In this document: positions 13,301-25,400 of the stretch, one piece after another
How the letters are laid out: every line of letters begins with the position of its first letter
Numbering within the stretch: position 1 is the stretch's first letter
NCBI RefSeq assembly: GCF_036588685.1
Contig: NC_086374.1
Location: 89,212,059 to 89,276,058 of the forward strand
Direction of reading: 5' to 3'
DNA from: Mytilus trossulus
Taxonomy: Eukaryota; Mollusca; Bivalvia; Mytilida; Mytilidae
Length of the DNA stretch: 64,000 nt
Position numbers and translations under genes: made by a program
The notes under the pieces: generated by a model
What the model was told of the DNA's origin: nothing
The model's database searches: none
Seen by the model: the letters and a program-made list of their open reading frames with translations, nothing else

Positions 13301-16300
13301 ATTTTCAACAACCTGGGACAATGAAGTACCAACGCAACAGTACAAAAAAACAACCTAAATAATTGTTGAAAATACTCGACACACTTCACAAAACAACTAT
13401 TTAAAAGACTAAATAAACAAAGTATAGATATACGAGCTCTTCATTCGTTTGTAGTATCTGAAAGCTAAATTGAAGCTTATTCACATTAAATCATTACGTA
13501 ATATAGATTAAAGAAAACTAGTTGAAACTGTAATAGCCAGCACAGTATTTTTATTTTTCATGACTGATTTTCTTTTTAGTGAAAACAGGGGTGCATGTGT
13601 ATCTTTCATTCTTGCAACCCCTACTATAAGAAAGGAGTTTTGTTTTATTTGTTTTTCAAAGTTTCATATGCTACATTGTTCAGAAATATCCAACTATGGA
13701 ATTTTCCACCCGTGGCATCAGTTACGGGTGCCATGAGTATACTTCGTGATGCCAACGTTACTCATGGATCAATGCACGTAACAATGTCCTTGATTATGAA
13801 GCACACTTCATTATTTTGCTAAATTAGGCTATTGGTACTTTACGGAACGGAACGAACGAAGCCCAAAATTATGTAATGTTCTTGTTATCTTGATTCTTTT
13901 GTGTTTATAAAAAAAGCGAAAAAAAGTAATTTCAAGAAAATTTTATAAAACATTGCATATAGAGTTGTTTTATCACCGTGTTAATTTTAGACATTGTTGA
14001 CATGTTAATGCAACAAAACTTAGTTCTATGAAATTTCCTGAATGAAAAATCTTATGTTTTACATGTCTCGTCGTCCTGAATGAAGATTTTCATGATTAAC
14101 ATGTCTCGCCGTCACAGTCAGACATCACTACATTATCGTTTACGATTATATAATCCAATATGTACAGATCAGTTATAAAAATCCTTTTATACATGGACCA
14201 TAAATAATATTTTCCACGCAAAAAATTGAAAATCAGCAGTAACGCATAAAATATTCATAACCACAGAATAAATAACAATGATATTTGAGTATTAAAACAT
14301 GTTAAATAACGACTCCAAGTGCAAAAATCACATGTATAGGCAATGTAATATGAAATCTAAACCAATTCTACTAACAATTAACTTGTATGAGTACTTGTTT
14401 GCTTGTCTATTACTGTAATTAAAAACAGGAATTAACACCGTATAATTTACAAGTACATATCATATTCATATTTACGATACCTACACTTGTCAATAGTGTA
14501 AACACAGACACATCAAATGTGCAAAAATAAACACGTGTACAAGAAATAACAGGTTATCAAGGACTTTAAAGGGAAAAGAATAAGACAACGAAGACAGCAC
14601 ATAAAAACACAATTACGAAATTCAAGTTGAATTATCAAAGACAGTCAGGTTTGTATTTAAGAATAGGGGACATTCAGTAATCGCCCAAAAATTGTTGCAA
14701 TAGAATATAATTTCAAAGAGTGGAGAAATATTTTTTAAGGAAAACTAGAGATTTTATATTTAGGCATAGATTACCTAAAGCTATTGTTGATAAACCTTTT
14801 GTAATTTTGGGTTTCTTATGCTAATTAAATTCCTATTTTATTAATTTGGTCTTTTTACGGTTCAAGCGTCACTGACGTGTCTTTTGTACAAAATATTAAT
14901 CCTGGTATCCATATTATGTACTTAGAATCAGTAGAATACCACACTAGTATATCATTGCCCAGTGCTCAATGTTGCAGATGCGGATTAAATTTAAAAACAA
15001 GAACATTTTAAAGTAGAAACAGAGATAAAAGTGACGAAGAGAATAATATCTAGAATTTTCAAATTTTCAGTGTTCCAGCGTCTACTCAAAAAGCGGTCTC
15101 TTTCATTTAGGTAAATTTTAGGTCCTTTTAATTATATTTTCAAACGTCGAAAAGCAGGAATCCCCTATAGCACATACAGTTCTTTTACTAAAATGCATGT
15201 TGAATCAATTTCACAACTATTTATTGGTATTAGTAATATAAAATTAAATTCAATTAATAATAAATTATTTTATTAAAGCGTCACTTATTTTTTTACAGTT
15301 GAACAATATACAATTATACATAATATTGAAAATAAGCAATATTCAGTCAAACTTAAAAATATACAACACAGTTATAATCATAACACATGAGAGAGCATTT
15401 ACCGCTAAAAAGAACATTAATAAGATTACAAAGGTTAATGAGGTTCGATATAAGATCGTGATTTGGTTTGAATGGTAACATACATTGTTCAATCTATATC
15501 AGGAAGACGTCAAGAGAAGCTTGGAATCTTGGTGGTTTTGGAAACAAGCAATATCTGATGAATAAAATTATAGTACAGTGTTGTTTAAAAAAAAAATATA
15601 TAGGATTAATTACTGCTTCTCACTCGTATGCCACTCACTTCTTATTCTAACAGGAGCGCCCCCTTATATCTAATCCGGAAACCGCGACTGTTGCTGGTAA
15701 CAACTAGTTTCCACTAATAGAGGAAGACTAAGTCTATCCTATGATTGAAACCTTCTTTTTTATTCCTCCTGACAAGTGCGTCAATACAACTATTTGTTTT
15801 TATGTGATATGACAGCATCATGAAGCCCCCTTAAATAAGAAAAAAGGAAAAATGTACACCATTCATTGTTTCCAAGACAATTCTCACGGTATGCCGTGTT
15901 CTTCACTCACATAGGCAATCTATTATGTATGATAGATTTTGTATTATTCTGAGGCATCCATCTGCCGTATTAGTCTTTTTGTTTCATTTTTAGTTTAGAT
16001 GTCCAATTATACTAATGTGTGATCTTTGCGTTTTCGTGGTATTAATCAATACAAGATCTATGTATTAATACAATTATTTTATTCTGTAAAGTCATATTTT
16101 TCGGACTTCTTTCACAAAGAAGGTAAGGTACATAGCAGTACATTAAAACTTTTGCTTATGATGATGTATCTCTAGGTACGTTTACTACTGATATGTATTT
16201 AAATACATATGATAGTAATAATGAATATGAAACAAATATGATATACAAGATAATACACTGTGTGTTGCTGTATGTCATATGTGTTTGGTTCATGAATCAG

Positions 16301-19300
16301 ACCGCGTAATTGAACGTTTTGCATTTGTCATTTCGGGGCCTTTTATAACTGACTATGCGTTATGAGTTTTGCTCATTGACGAAGGCCGTACGGTGACGTA
16401 TAGTTGTTTAAAATTTGTATGTCCTTTGGTCTCTGTTTGAGAATTGTCTTATTGGCAATCATAAAATATTGTGTTAGTTTTATACATAATACATACATGT
16501 GGAATGTGAAAAACCCAGAAATCTTTGGTATCTATACTGTGTTTTATACTTGATTTGACACAAATGGTCAAAAATAAAAACAAATATTCTAAGGCTTTTC
16601 AAAAATTATTTATATGGACCCCACGATTTCCTGAAAGAAGAAAAAAACAACTTTTCATTGATTGCTATTATCAGAAAGATACAAAAATGCTTTAATGGAT
16701 GAAATCAAAAAGAAAATTTGAATTTACAAAGTGTATTGTATTCAAAATATTGAATTATCCCCCTTTGTGCAAGTTTAACTTATGGTATCTTTTTCTCCCG
16801 GGCGGTGAATCTGATCGAAAATTATATCGGTATTTTTAATTATAGTAGCTACATAACAATAACATTATGGATAAGGTAACAAGATCAATTTTAATTATAT
16901 ATAATTATCAGTTTAGTGGTTAATATCCTTTTGTTGAGAATTACAAGTATCAATTTACTATAATGTTGGTTTATAGATATAGGAATATGTGGTATGAGTG
17001 TCAATGAAACAACTCTCAATCCAAATAACAATTTATAAAAAGTAAACAATAAAAGGATAATCTACAGCCTTCAACACGGACCCTTGGCTCACACAGAACA
17101 ACAAGCTATAAAAGGCCCCCAAATTAATCTATATTTACAAGTTGGCTGTTGATGAATCCAGTTCGCGCGTGGTATCTTTAAAATGTTTACTTGCAGACAG
17201 ATATTAACAAATAAAAAAATATTTTCTTTCCCCCCCATCCCTTTTGTTTGGTACATTTTTATTAAAACTACATTTGCCGTCTGGTTAGCATACACGCCAG
17301 GTTTTATCGCAAGGCACCATTTTCCAAAAAAAATCCAAATATTTAAATCTTAAATCTTAAATATGAAAACAATCAAATACTATATAGCGCGTGTAAATTG
17401 TTTTCTGAGTGAGTCGACATCTTGTGTTCACAATCCCGTTTAAAATCATTTCAGAAAGATCCTGTATCATGTAAATAGTCATCCGAGTCAATATATTAAT
17501 TGTGTGCAAAATTTTGTTTTATTTTTTTCCGATTGATGCTGCTGATCACATGTACATTGTCTTATAGAATTTCATACGACTGTAATACAAGTGAGAGGTT
17601 TAGCTAGCTATAAAGCTAGGTTTTATCCACCATTTTCTTTTTAAGAAAATGTCTGTACCAAGTCAGAAATAATACAGTTGTTTCCCGTTTGAGCTTTTGA
17701 TTTTGTCATTTGATTAGTGACTTTCCGTTTTGTATTTTCCATGGAGTTCAGTATTTTTGTGATTTTACTTTTTGCGATTGAATATACATCTTGTGGTCAC
17801 ATTTCTGTTTTTATTATTTTTCAGATGGATGCTGTTACATGTAAATTGTTTGCGTCTTTGTGTTTATGGACATATATATTTATTGAATGTAGTAACGGTG
17901 TACCATTTCATGGCTTCCTAACATCAGCTGACAAATTCTCGCGAGATATCGGGGAAGAAGAGATGGATGAAAATGAACAACGTATTAGAGAAGAAGGTAC
18001 GGTAATAATGAAGAAGACACCAGATGTATGTAATTGCCGTCTGTATGGAAATTACTTTTTTCGTTTTATCGAATGAAACATTGTAACTTTGTGCTATATA
18101 AACTAATTTTCAAACAACTTTTTGGGAAACAGCATTGTACTTGTATCCGGTCTTAAATAATAATTGGAAATAAGTGGTAAATTGTGCATCATATTGAAAA
18201 CCTTATCTCCTCATTTAAAATGGCAGTATCTGAAGCATTATGGGTATATTTTTTTTTGTAAAAACACTAAATGATACTTTATGATGTGCTCAGTACTTTT
18301 AACGACGTTCTTAACATTAATAAATTTTCGTTAAATTATGTTTATTTGAAATATATTACGAAATTAAAAAACATTGTTGAAGACCCAAATTTTCGAAAGG
18401 TCTGACAAATCCAGCCATGGTATTTTATTCCTAGAGTAGAAGATCATTAGTATATCGAAAAATTAAAGATTTGTACACGCATTAATTACAATGGTGATAA
18501 TATCATGATAACTCATGTCAACGCAAGTACTGACTACTGGACTGGTGGTTCCCACGGGGAGAAACCTCCACTAGCATTGGCATTGACCCAATGTGTCCGA
18601 TAAACAGATTACCTTACAGAGCCAACAAAAACACTTCAGCTATTGAAAGGAAAAGCAATGAAATATTTTTGGACTTGATTTTGAAAAAATACACAAACTA
18701 TACAGTTAACATATGGTGCAGGATCTCTTTGCCCTTCCGGAACACCAGAAAATACCCCCTGCTTTTGTGGGCTCGTGTTTCTTATAGTATTTGGTTTTAT
18801 ATATTGTGGTTTGTATAGTGTTATTCGGATATAAGAAGATGTGATATGGGTGCCAATGAGACAACTGCTAATTAAAGTTACAATTTTTTAAAAAGTAAAC
18901 CAATATAGGTTTATAAAGAACGTCCTCAAACGCGGAGTATGTGTGTTTGTCCTTTTCTTTATGAGCCATGACGTTAATCGTTTATTTTCGACTTGTGAGT
19001 TTAAATGTCCCTTTGGTATCCATCGCCATTCTTTTTCCTGAGTAGTTTTCATTATTGTACATGTATTTCAGGAAGTTACAATATTTTCGAAACTGCATAT
19101 ATATACATAAACCTCTAAAAAACAGGGAAAAATTATCACTCTGGTTCTTCCTTTATATGCATCCTCCTGTTTTATAAGAAGGTGTTTAGTTGTGATAAAA
19201 AAACATTTCTGTATTATTATGACCATTTATGTGTATGTAAGAAATGACTTGAAATCTTTTATTTTTGGTAAAATTCAACTTAGTAATTCCAATATTTCAG

Positions 19301-20005
19301 ATTTAAGAAAATTGATACTAAAGAAACTTAGATTTCGTGATTTAGAAGATGTTTCATATCCACGTGAATATGACGAGCTGTCAAAACTATATGACCTTTC
19401 ACCCTTAGATACATCAGGTAAGACATAATATTTACTTTTTAATAACAATATTTTGTAAGCATTTCCATGCTGTATGTTTTCTTGAAAATCCCATGACTTT
19501 TGATATAGATCTTTTTTATAAGCTACACAACATATACTTGAATTATAGGAAAAACTATAGGAAAGAAAGATCGGTCAACTCTGAATTGAGTTTTAAACTT
19601 GTTAGTTAGAAAAGAGACAAAAAAAAAAAAGGAAAGAGACCTTCAGATTCATAAGAAGAAAATAAAATAAAAGAGATAAAAGCCATCGCTTAAAAAGGAA
19701 ATAGACAAACAGACAGGCAAACAAAGCTACAGATAACACATTATAGAAAACTAAAGACGGAGCAACCATTTGATTTTATGGGGGTTCTAGGACGAAAATT
19801 TTTGTCCTGCATTTTTTTTTAGCTGTAATCTCTGTCCTGCCTTTTTATTTTTCACTCTGTTCGGTCCTGCCTTTTTTTTGTAGTTTGTCCTGACTTTTTT
19901 TTACCTAAATTGTCGTCCTTACTTTTTTTTTGCAAGTGTCTCATCCTGCCTTTTTTTTTTACTCAAAACTCCTGTCCTGCCTATTTTTTTGAAATTTCAT
20001 CCTAG

Positions 20006-20037
<32 letters not shown>

Positions 20038-20463
20038 CCATAAAAATCAAATGGTAGCTCCCTAAAGACAGAACAACGTGTCATTCACGGTGTTGCTTAT
20101 TTGGATTGTATTGATATTGTTTCTAAATCAATATACTCTTGTAATATCAATTTCGACATTTACAGAAGTATACATCGCATGTGAAGACATAAATAGTTGT
20201 GACGTCATGAAAGGGTTATACTGGTATCGGGTATTGTTGGTTGTCGTGACGCTAACAAATTAAATTATATGATATAAATACACTTCAATAAATTAACCAT
20301 CTAACATTATTACTGTTTTATTTTTCCAGAGAAAGAGCAGAAGAGAAGTTCCAATATCAATAGTGCTTTTGCTGACAAAGTGGCTGCGCTGCTTAATGGA
20401 CTTAAAACTAGACAAATAGATAGCCCAAAAGTTAGAATGTCAAGTCTTCGGTTTGGACGATGA
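10316..20463 (+). CDS. Secreted prohormone with C-terminal amidated RF-type peptide (4 exons)
   Basis: The coding exons are 10316-10318, 17825-17996, 19301-19417 and 20330-20463. The last two introns are phase 1 and the first is phase 0. The 141-residue product starts with a hydrophobic signal peptide (about residues 6-25), then has an acidic spacer (GEEEMDENEQ), a basic helical segment (LRKLILKKLRFRD), and near the end a Lys-Arg site. After the site comes a 36-residue peptide that starts SSNINSAF and ends RMSSLRF-Gly-Arg-stop. Removal of the Arg and amidation at the Gly would give an RF-amide. The bioactive peptide lies at the extreme C-terminus and occurs once, unlike multi-copy FMRFamide precursors. 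It lacks the prolines and tyrosines of NPY/NPF peptides despite a similar length. I cannot assign it to a named family; peptide-hormone function is inferred from this layout and from the POU/TATA promoter. Confidence 0.72.
10543..10823. mobile_element. TTAA-flanked MITE
   Basis: The element opens TTAAGGTGGTACC and closes GGTACCACCTTAA, giving perfect terminal inverted repeats of at least 9 bp bounded on both sides by TTAA. It is about 280 bp with no ORF. TTAA target duplication is typical of piggyBac-type elements, so it is probably a non-autonomous derivative. It sits in intron 1 of the RFGR prohormone gene. Confidence 0.75.
12427..12625 (+). repeat. Interspersed repeat family B
   Basis: Starts 'gtataccgctgttcaaaac' and includes 'gggaaacgcattaaat'. 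The same sequence recurs at 55106-55285 (+) and in reverse at 60436-60668, where it interrupts a reverse-transcriptase relic. It is non-coding. Confidence 0.75.
12715..12860 (+). repeat. Interspersed repeat family F, partial
   Basis: Contains the block 'tattcctgacttggtaca' followed by 'ttgaacctggttt', as in the copies at 8893 and 48056. Confidence 0.6.
16319..16470 (-). repeat. Interspersed repeat family A
   Basis: A reverse-oriented copy with 'cggggccttttataactgac' at one end and 'ttggcaatcata' at the other. It is somewhat diverged. Confidence 0.7.
16978..17125 (+). repeat. Interspersed repeat family A' (variant of A)
   Basis: Shares 'tgtggtatgagtg..aatgaaacaact' with family A but continues with a different body ('ccttcaacacgga', 'acaacaagctataaaaggcc'). 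Other A' copies are at 18829-18935 (+), 37395-37560 (-), 61543-61615 (-) and 62046-62125 (+). Confidence 0.65.
17590..17767 (-). repeat. Interspersed repeat family F just upstream of the signal-peptide exon
   Basis: Reverse copy, from 'gtgagaggtttagctagct' to 'gttcagtatttttgtga'. It ends about 55 bp before the acceptor of the exon at 17825, so the open frame reading through this area upstream of 17825 is repeat and not protein. Confidence 0.7.
17825..17996 (+). CDS. RFGR prohormone, signal-peptide exon
   Basis: Encodes 57 residues plus one base. It holds the hydrophobic leader (CLWTYIFIECSNG) and an acidic tail. The acceptor is 'ttattatttttcag' directly before ATG, and the donor is G|gtacgg after GAAGAA (phase 1). 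Confidence 0.72.
18829..18935 (+). repeat. Interspersed repeat family A', partial
   Basis: Contains 'agaagatgtgatatgggtgc' and 'aatgagacaact', diverged from the copy at 16978. It lies in intron 2 of the prohormone gene (17997-19300). Confidence 0.55.
19301..19417 (+). CDS. RFGR prohormone, exon with basic helical segment
   Basis: A 117-bp symmetrical phase 1-1 exon (39 residues, starting DLRKLILKKLRF and ending SPLDTS). The acceptor is 'ccaatatttcag' and the donor is 'G|gtaagac'. Open sequence upstream of 19301 is intronic. Confidence 0.75.
19759..20061. mobile_element. hAT-like MITE carrying an internal tandem array and a poly-C tract
   Basis: The ends are inverted repeats of about 23 bp (left GGAGCAACCATTTGATTT, right AAATCAAATGGTAGCTCC; one mismatch and one indel). 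The element is flanked by a perfect 8-bp direct repeat, CTAAAGAC, at 19751-19758 and 20062-20069. Inside are 6-7 degenerate units of roughly 30 bp around 'gtcctgcctttttttt', then a run of about 30 C. An 8-bp target duplication is the hAT signature. There is no ORF. It lies in intron 3 of the prohormone gene. Confidence 0.82.
20330..20463 (+). CDS. RFGR prohormone, last exon with the mature peptide
   Basis: Acceptor 'gttttatttttccag'. It encodes E-KEQKR (cleavage site) and then the 36-residue peptide ending in Leu-Arg-Phe-Gly-Arg before TGA. The whole predicted hormone lies on this one exon. The phase agrees with both upstream exons. Confidence 0.78.
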
Positions 20464-20568
20464 TTTTAAATATAGACTTGAACCTAATGAACTTCATTGA
20501 AACTCAAGTTTCACTAAGTATTTTCAATTTAATTGTACTAGAAATATTGGTTTGCATTTAATGTTGCA

Positions 20569-20574
20569 AATAAA
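20569..20574 (+). terminator. Polyadenylation signal AATAAA
   Basis: AATAAA lies 106 bp after the TGA of the RFGR prohormone gene, in AT-rich sequence. It is the first AATAAA after the stop. Confidence 0.6.
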
Positions 20575-20821
20575 TGAAACATTATTAAGTTATTATAGTT
20601 CAATATGGAGCTAACGCTTTATTTACCTATCATGTACGTCATCAAATATCAATGAATTAAAACTGTGTGCGATAAGACAAGTGTTTGTCAATGAAAAGTT
20701 AGTTAATACCAGAGTGACAATCAAATGCTAAATAATGTATGTGCCTGTCCCAAGACAGGAGCCTGTAACTCAGTGGTTGCTGTTTGTTGATGTGTTACAT
20801 ATTTGTTTCTCGTTATTTTTC

Positions 20822-21078
20822 TGCCCCACCTACGATAGTAGAGGGGCATTATGTTTTCGGGTCTCTGCGTCCGTTCGTCCGTCCATTCGTCCGTCTTCAG
20901 GTTAAAGTTTTTGGTCAAGGTAGTTTTTGATGAAGTTGAAGTCCAATCGACTTCAAACTTAGTATACATGTTCTTTTTAATTTTAATGCCAAATTAGAGG
21001 GTTTACCCCAATTTCACGGTCCACTGAACATAGAAAATGATAGTGCGAGTGGGGCATTCGTGTACTGGGGACACATTC
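20822..21078 (+). repeat. Interspersed repeat with short terminal complementarity
   Basis: Starts near 'tgccccacctacgatagt' and ends near 'gagtggggcattcgtgta'. The 'tgcccca' and 'tggggca' ends are complementary, and the element includes a 'cgtccgttcgtccgtccat' microsatellite-like part. It is preceded at 20755-20820 by another repeat piece that also occurs at 25825-25890. I associate it with mussel genomes from memory. It is non-coding. Confidence 0.55.
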
Positions 21079-21107
21079 TTGTTTTGTACATGAATTAGGC
21101 AGTTAGT

Positions 21108-21288
21108 TGACTCGTTTGAATATATTGTTTTACATTGTCATTACGGGGCCTTTTATAGTTGACTATGCATTATGGGTTTTGGTCATTGTTGAAGGCCGTG
21201 CGGTACCTAAAGTTGTTAATTTCTGTGTCATTCAGTCTCTTGTAGAGACCTGTCTCGCTGGCAATCATACCACATCTTCTCTTTTATA
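21108..21288 (-). repeat. Interspersed repeat family A
   Basis: Reverse copy, from 'gactcgtttgaatatattg' to 'ccacatcttctcttttat'. It is close to the copies at 26588 and 45685. Confidence 0.75.
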
Positions 21289-21858
21289 AAAAGACGAAAC
21301 ACCATCCAAAACTGAAAAAAAACCTAAAAAATCAGCGGTTCTTTGAACAGCTCTACTGGATGGAAGTGAGGGATTCCTAATCTAAGATGACATAGCAAAC
21401 AGAAATAACCGTAACATGTTTTCTAAAATTTCCGAAGGGGGGCAATACACAAAAATGAGAGGTGGTAATTTCATTTTACAGGGTATCAAGTGAATCCATA
21501 CGTTATGAAAACAACACACACTTAGCACAACTATTTTGTTCTCAAGAGGCAAATATTATAAAGTTTAACAAAGAAATAAGAGACAGCTTTGAATTGAAAA
21601 CTCAATGAATCATTCTTTCAAGCGGTATGAAGGCTGAACAAATCATCGGAATAATAAGCGAACTTGCGGCAGGGGTACTATATTTGTTGAGGATGAACAG
21701 ATATGATCATGGATGTTCAATAGAAAGAGAAAAAAAAACAGTATCTGAAGAAAAATTAAACATGCATTTCGCCATATAGTTAAGTGTATCTTGACAGTAT
21801 AAATCAGAAGCCAGCAAATCTATATATCAGTAACCAAGATTCTCTATACTACATCCTT

Positions 21859-21932
21859 TTGTCTACTCCGAGCATCTAACACGAAACTTCTCTGTTACAA
21901 GTCAGCGCTTTAACGACTCGGCTAGAGTAGCA
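21859..21932 (-). repeat. Decayed tRNA-like sequence (tRNA-derived SINE head?)
   Basis: On the minus strand 'tagccgagtcgttaaagcgc' resembles an A box and D arm. It is followed by an anticodon-like loop 'cttgtaa' (TGT, Thr-like) and a weak B box ('gtttcgtgttaga'). The acceptor stem pairs poorly and the T arm is degenerate, so this is more likely a tRNA-derived repeat or pseudogene than a functional tRNA. Confidence 0.35.
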
Positions 21933-22456
21933 CTTCGCTAGCTGAACAACTTATCGCTGACTGAGGTGTTATGTCTTTATCTTCTTAAAAAAAACCCAAC
22001 ATGAATGAAATAAAGAACATCCCAATATCACATATCTACACGTATAGCCTTTGCCGCTATACGGTAATAGAAGATTCAAGAAGATACAGAACTTACTTAA
22101 TGTTTAAAGTATAAATCACATTAAAATATTAATATATTATTTCGAACGGAATATAATAAGGTATTGCGTATTCGATTTAAGCAGTATTTAGCAATAGTAT
22201 TGCATCCATGTTTTTATTGTCCGTTGGGTTGATGTTTTGACATTTACCCAACATATCATTTTATAAACTACATGTCATAAACAGTTGCTTCACATGCATT
22301 ACCCGAGTTCAATTATTAAAATGAATGATCGAATTAGAGTGATATCACACGTGACATTTAGGTTGCAGGTGCTCCAATTATCCGCTGTTATCAATTGGTT
22401 TATCTTAGGTGACAAATTATCTACTTTTCGGACATTATACTTATGTAGTAACAAAT

Positions 22457-25400
22457 ATGGTGTTCTATAGGAATGTTTGGATAACGTTATTGTTTAGTTT
22501 AGCCTTTATTTATGGGGATCCTGTAAGAACCGGAACTGGTGGACGTGTGGAAACTATCGGACGGGACCTGTTCAACTCCTTTGGTGAGTTATATTTGACC
22601 AATAATAAAACTAGAACGCACTAATGACCTTTCAAATATCTATCTCTTTAACCTATTACTTGTCATTAGACCTATTTAACAAAAACACAAATATTTACAT
22701 TGATATGTCAAAGTTATTAGATATTCAAATCTTAGGACATCATACGAGGCATATATTGCGACTATTTTCGATTTTTCATGGTAGAGTCAAAGACAACCTG
22801 GTGACGCACTTCGGACTATACCAATAAAGAATAAGATGCAAACTTTAAGAGGTCTTTTATTCTCCGAATCAGTGATGTAAATGTCAATGTCATTGCGTTG
22901 TATATTAAAACGATATTTAATCAATCTTTCTAAAAATAGTAACAGCAAATGAAATATTTGACACGACATTTTGTTATGATTGATAAAAAAATATAACATA
23001 CAAAAGGAGATATCCATATTACACATAAAAAAGAAAGTACACATTGATATATAAGTGAGAGGTTTATAGCTACCTATAAAACCAGTTTTTATCCACAATT
23101 TCCTAATTAAGAAGCAGTTACTGGTCCATTACGGATAATCCCGTCGTGCAAGCAGAAAGACTCATCAATGAAACCGTTATAGGGGATGCTTGTAATTGCG
23201 TTGTAACATCGCACTCATTGGAAGATACTGGTTCTGTAAACTGGTGTTGAGATCATATGTTATATTATATCAAAAGGTGGGTTTTACAACAACTGTGTAG
23301 GAACTCCAATTTTATCAACACAACACGTATGTAAAGATAAAGAAGTTTAGTTCTGCTTGAAAAGGGTTCTATCTACATTTCTATTTGTATCATCCATTCT
23401 CAATTTCATATCGTGCAAAATTCAGTAGTTTTAAAAGTATCCGGACTCAAACCAAACAATTACTAACGACACTGATCTGTATGTATACTGGTGAAGTTGT
23501 AAACGTTAACTTCTAAATATTACATACATGTACACGGTCAGACTGAACGATAACCTTTTACATAATAGTAATTATCGGTCGTCCCACGGTCTATATGATA
23601 TATCACTCTGTGCAGCTCTTAATATTATTCCGTATCATGTCTTTGTGACGTCAAAAACGTTGACCCAGCCTTAATAACTTTGACCCGGACATATCAGCGA
23701 CGTCATAATGTTTGAACTGACGTTAATAACTTTGACCCGAACTTATCAAGTCATCTTTTTTTGTGCTGGTGAAACAAAGACAAAAACACATTTGAAACAC
23801 GCAAAAATAGCCCGATAAATCGATTATCAGATTATCTGCATATTGATATTGTAAAATATCAGCTGCTTGACATTATCTGAAGGCTGTTTGATCTCGTTCG
23901 CTACGCTCACTCGACAAAAAGCTTCATATTATGTCTCGTAGCTGATATTTTACGATATCAACATGCAGATAACCTGATAATCGGTACCTATTATATATCT
24001 TAAAATCATAGGAAATTAGGTTCATTTAATTTTACTGTTATCTAAACTATTAAACAGACGAATGTATATAATATGTTGTGAATAAATTGTAATGTAATTA
24101 AAATGTGTACTGTACATATTTTTGTACAAGTTGTACGTGTTTTGTGAACCGCTTTATACAAATAGACAATGCCAGCTCACAGTTTTTTGTTTCTAACATT
24201 TCTGTCATAATTATTTCCAAAACTACATGATACAATCTAATAAATTTAAAATGGCATTGATACAAAAAACAGTAAAACAACACAAAAAGACTTACTGAAA
24301 ATTATTTTGATATAAAGAGAACATATCGTACATGGAAGACATTAGTTTGAACTGATGGAGCCAAAATGTTTTCCTGCGTTCCCTATTACATTTTTAAAAA
24401 AGAAGCAATACTTGAAAGTGAAATGAAGTAGCCATGATATTCATTATTTTTTGTTTATACGTCCATGCGTTCCCTTTTGTTTTTAAAAATAATTAAACTT
24501 TCGTCACGTGGTTCCACTCGCACTTGCGTTTTGCGGTGATCAACGTTCCAAAAAGAAGTCTTGTAGTTATATCAGCAAATTATTGTATTGGAAGACAATA
24601 ATTTAATAATAGTACTTTTTTAAAAGATTTTGATAACATGAAGCATTTTCTTTTTAAGAAAATTCACGTACACTTGCTAGATAGTGAAACTAAGCCAATC
24701 ATGTTGGTAAAACATCTTCAATTAAAAAAAATTTATTTGAAGTTTTATATGACTTTAATTGACTTTTTGATAGGCGTTTCAAAATTATCAGTCAAATTTA
24801 CTATATACAGCACGATGTTAATTAGAAGACCATGAGCTAGAGTGTTGACCCTTTATAACAAGATATGATTAAGATATAATTATGAAGGTGAAGGGAACTT
24901 TAATAAAAAAAAATGTTGTTTATACAAGTTGAACACTTACGTTTATACATGTTTTAAACTAAATGACGCAGAATATCTAATTATATATATAAACTATATA
25001 CGTTTTATCATACAAATTGTACAGTTTAATGTTTTAATGGGTGTCAACACCACCCTTGCGACGGCCTTAATATGTAATTTAAAAACAATATATTTGCAAT
25101 TGAAATTCGTTATTATAATTTGATTATTATACTATGTATTATATATGGATATTTTTTATTTCTATCGACCGCAACGTACTTTTGTTGAATGAACTAAGAT
25201 AAAATGTTACATTCGACCGTAATTTGTTCGCGATTTAACGGTCTTTTCAACAATTTTTATTTTACCGTTTATCAATAGTTTAGTCAAGCGTGTCTAAAAA
25301 AAGTCCTACATATAAGTTCGTTCATATTGATTGTAACTAAAGAATAAGTTCGAAGTCATTTCGAAAACCAACAACATATTTACGTACAGCAGCCGACAGA

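Larger units (their letters stand above)
10824..17589. other. Intron 1 of the RFGR prohormone gene, repeats only
   Basis: If the exon at 10283-10318 is correct, this is intronic. It contains a loose array of 25-35 bp units rich in 'gtcacaaa' at about 11385-11530, family B at 12427-12625, family F at 12715-12860, family D at 12930-13090 and 14790-14920, family A at 16319-16470 and its relative A' at 16978-17125. No further exon was recognised. Confidence 0.5.

Noticed and set aside
17717..17824. Extension of the prohormone frame upstream of 17825
   Set aside because: The upstream part is a family F repeat and intron end. A pyrimidine-rich acceptor lies directly before the ATG at 17825.
19192..19300. 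Upstream part of the open frame before the second prohormone coding exon
   Set aside because: An acceptor (ccaatatttcag) at 19300 and the matching phase show that the exon starts at 19301.
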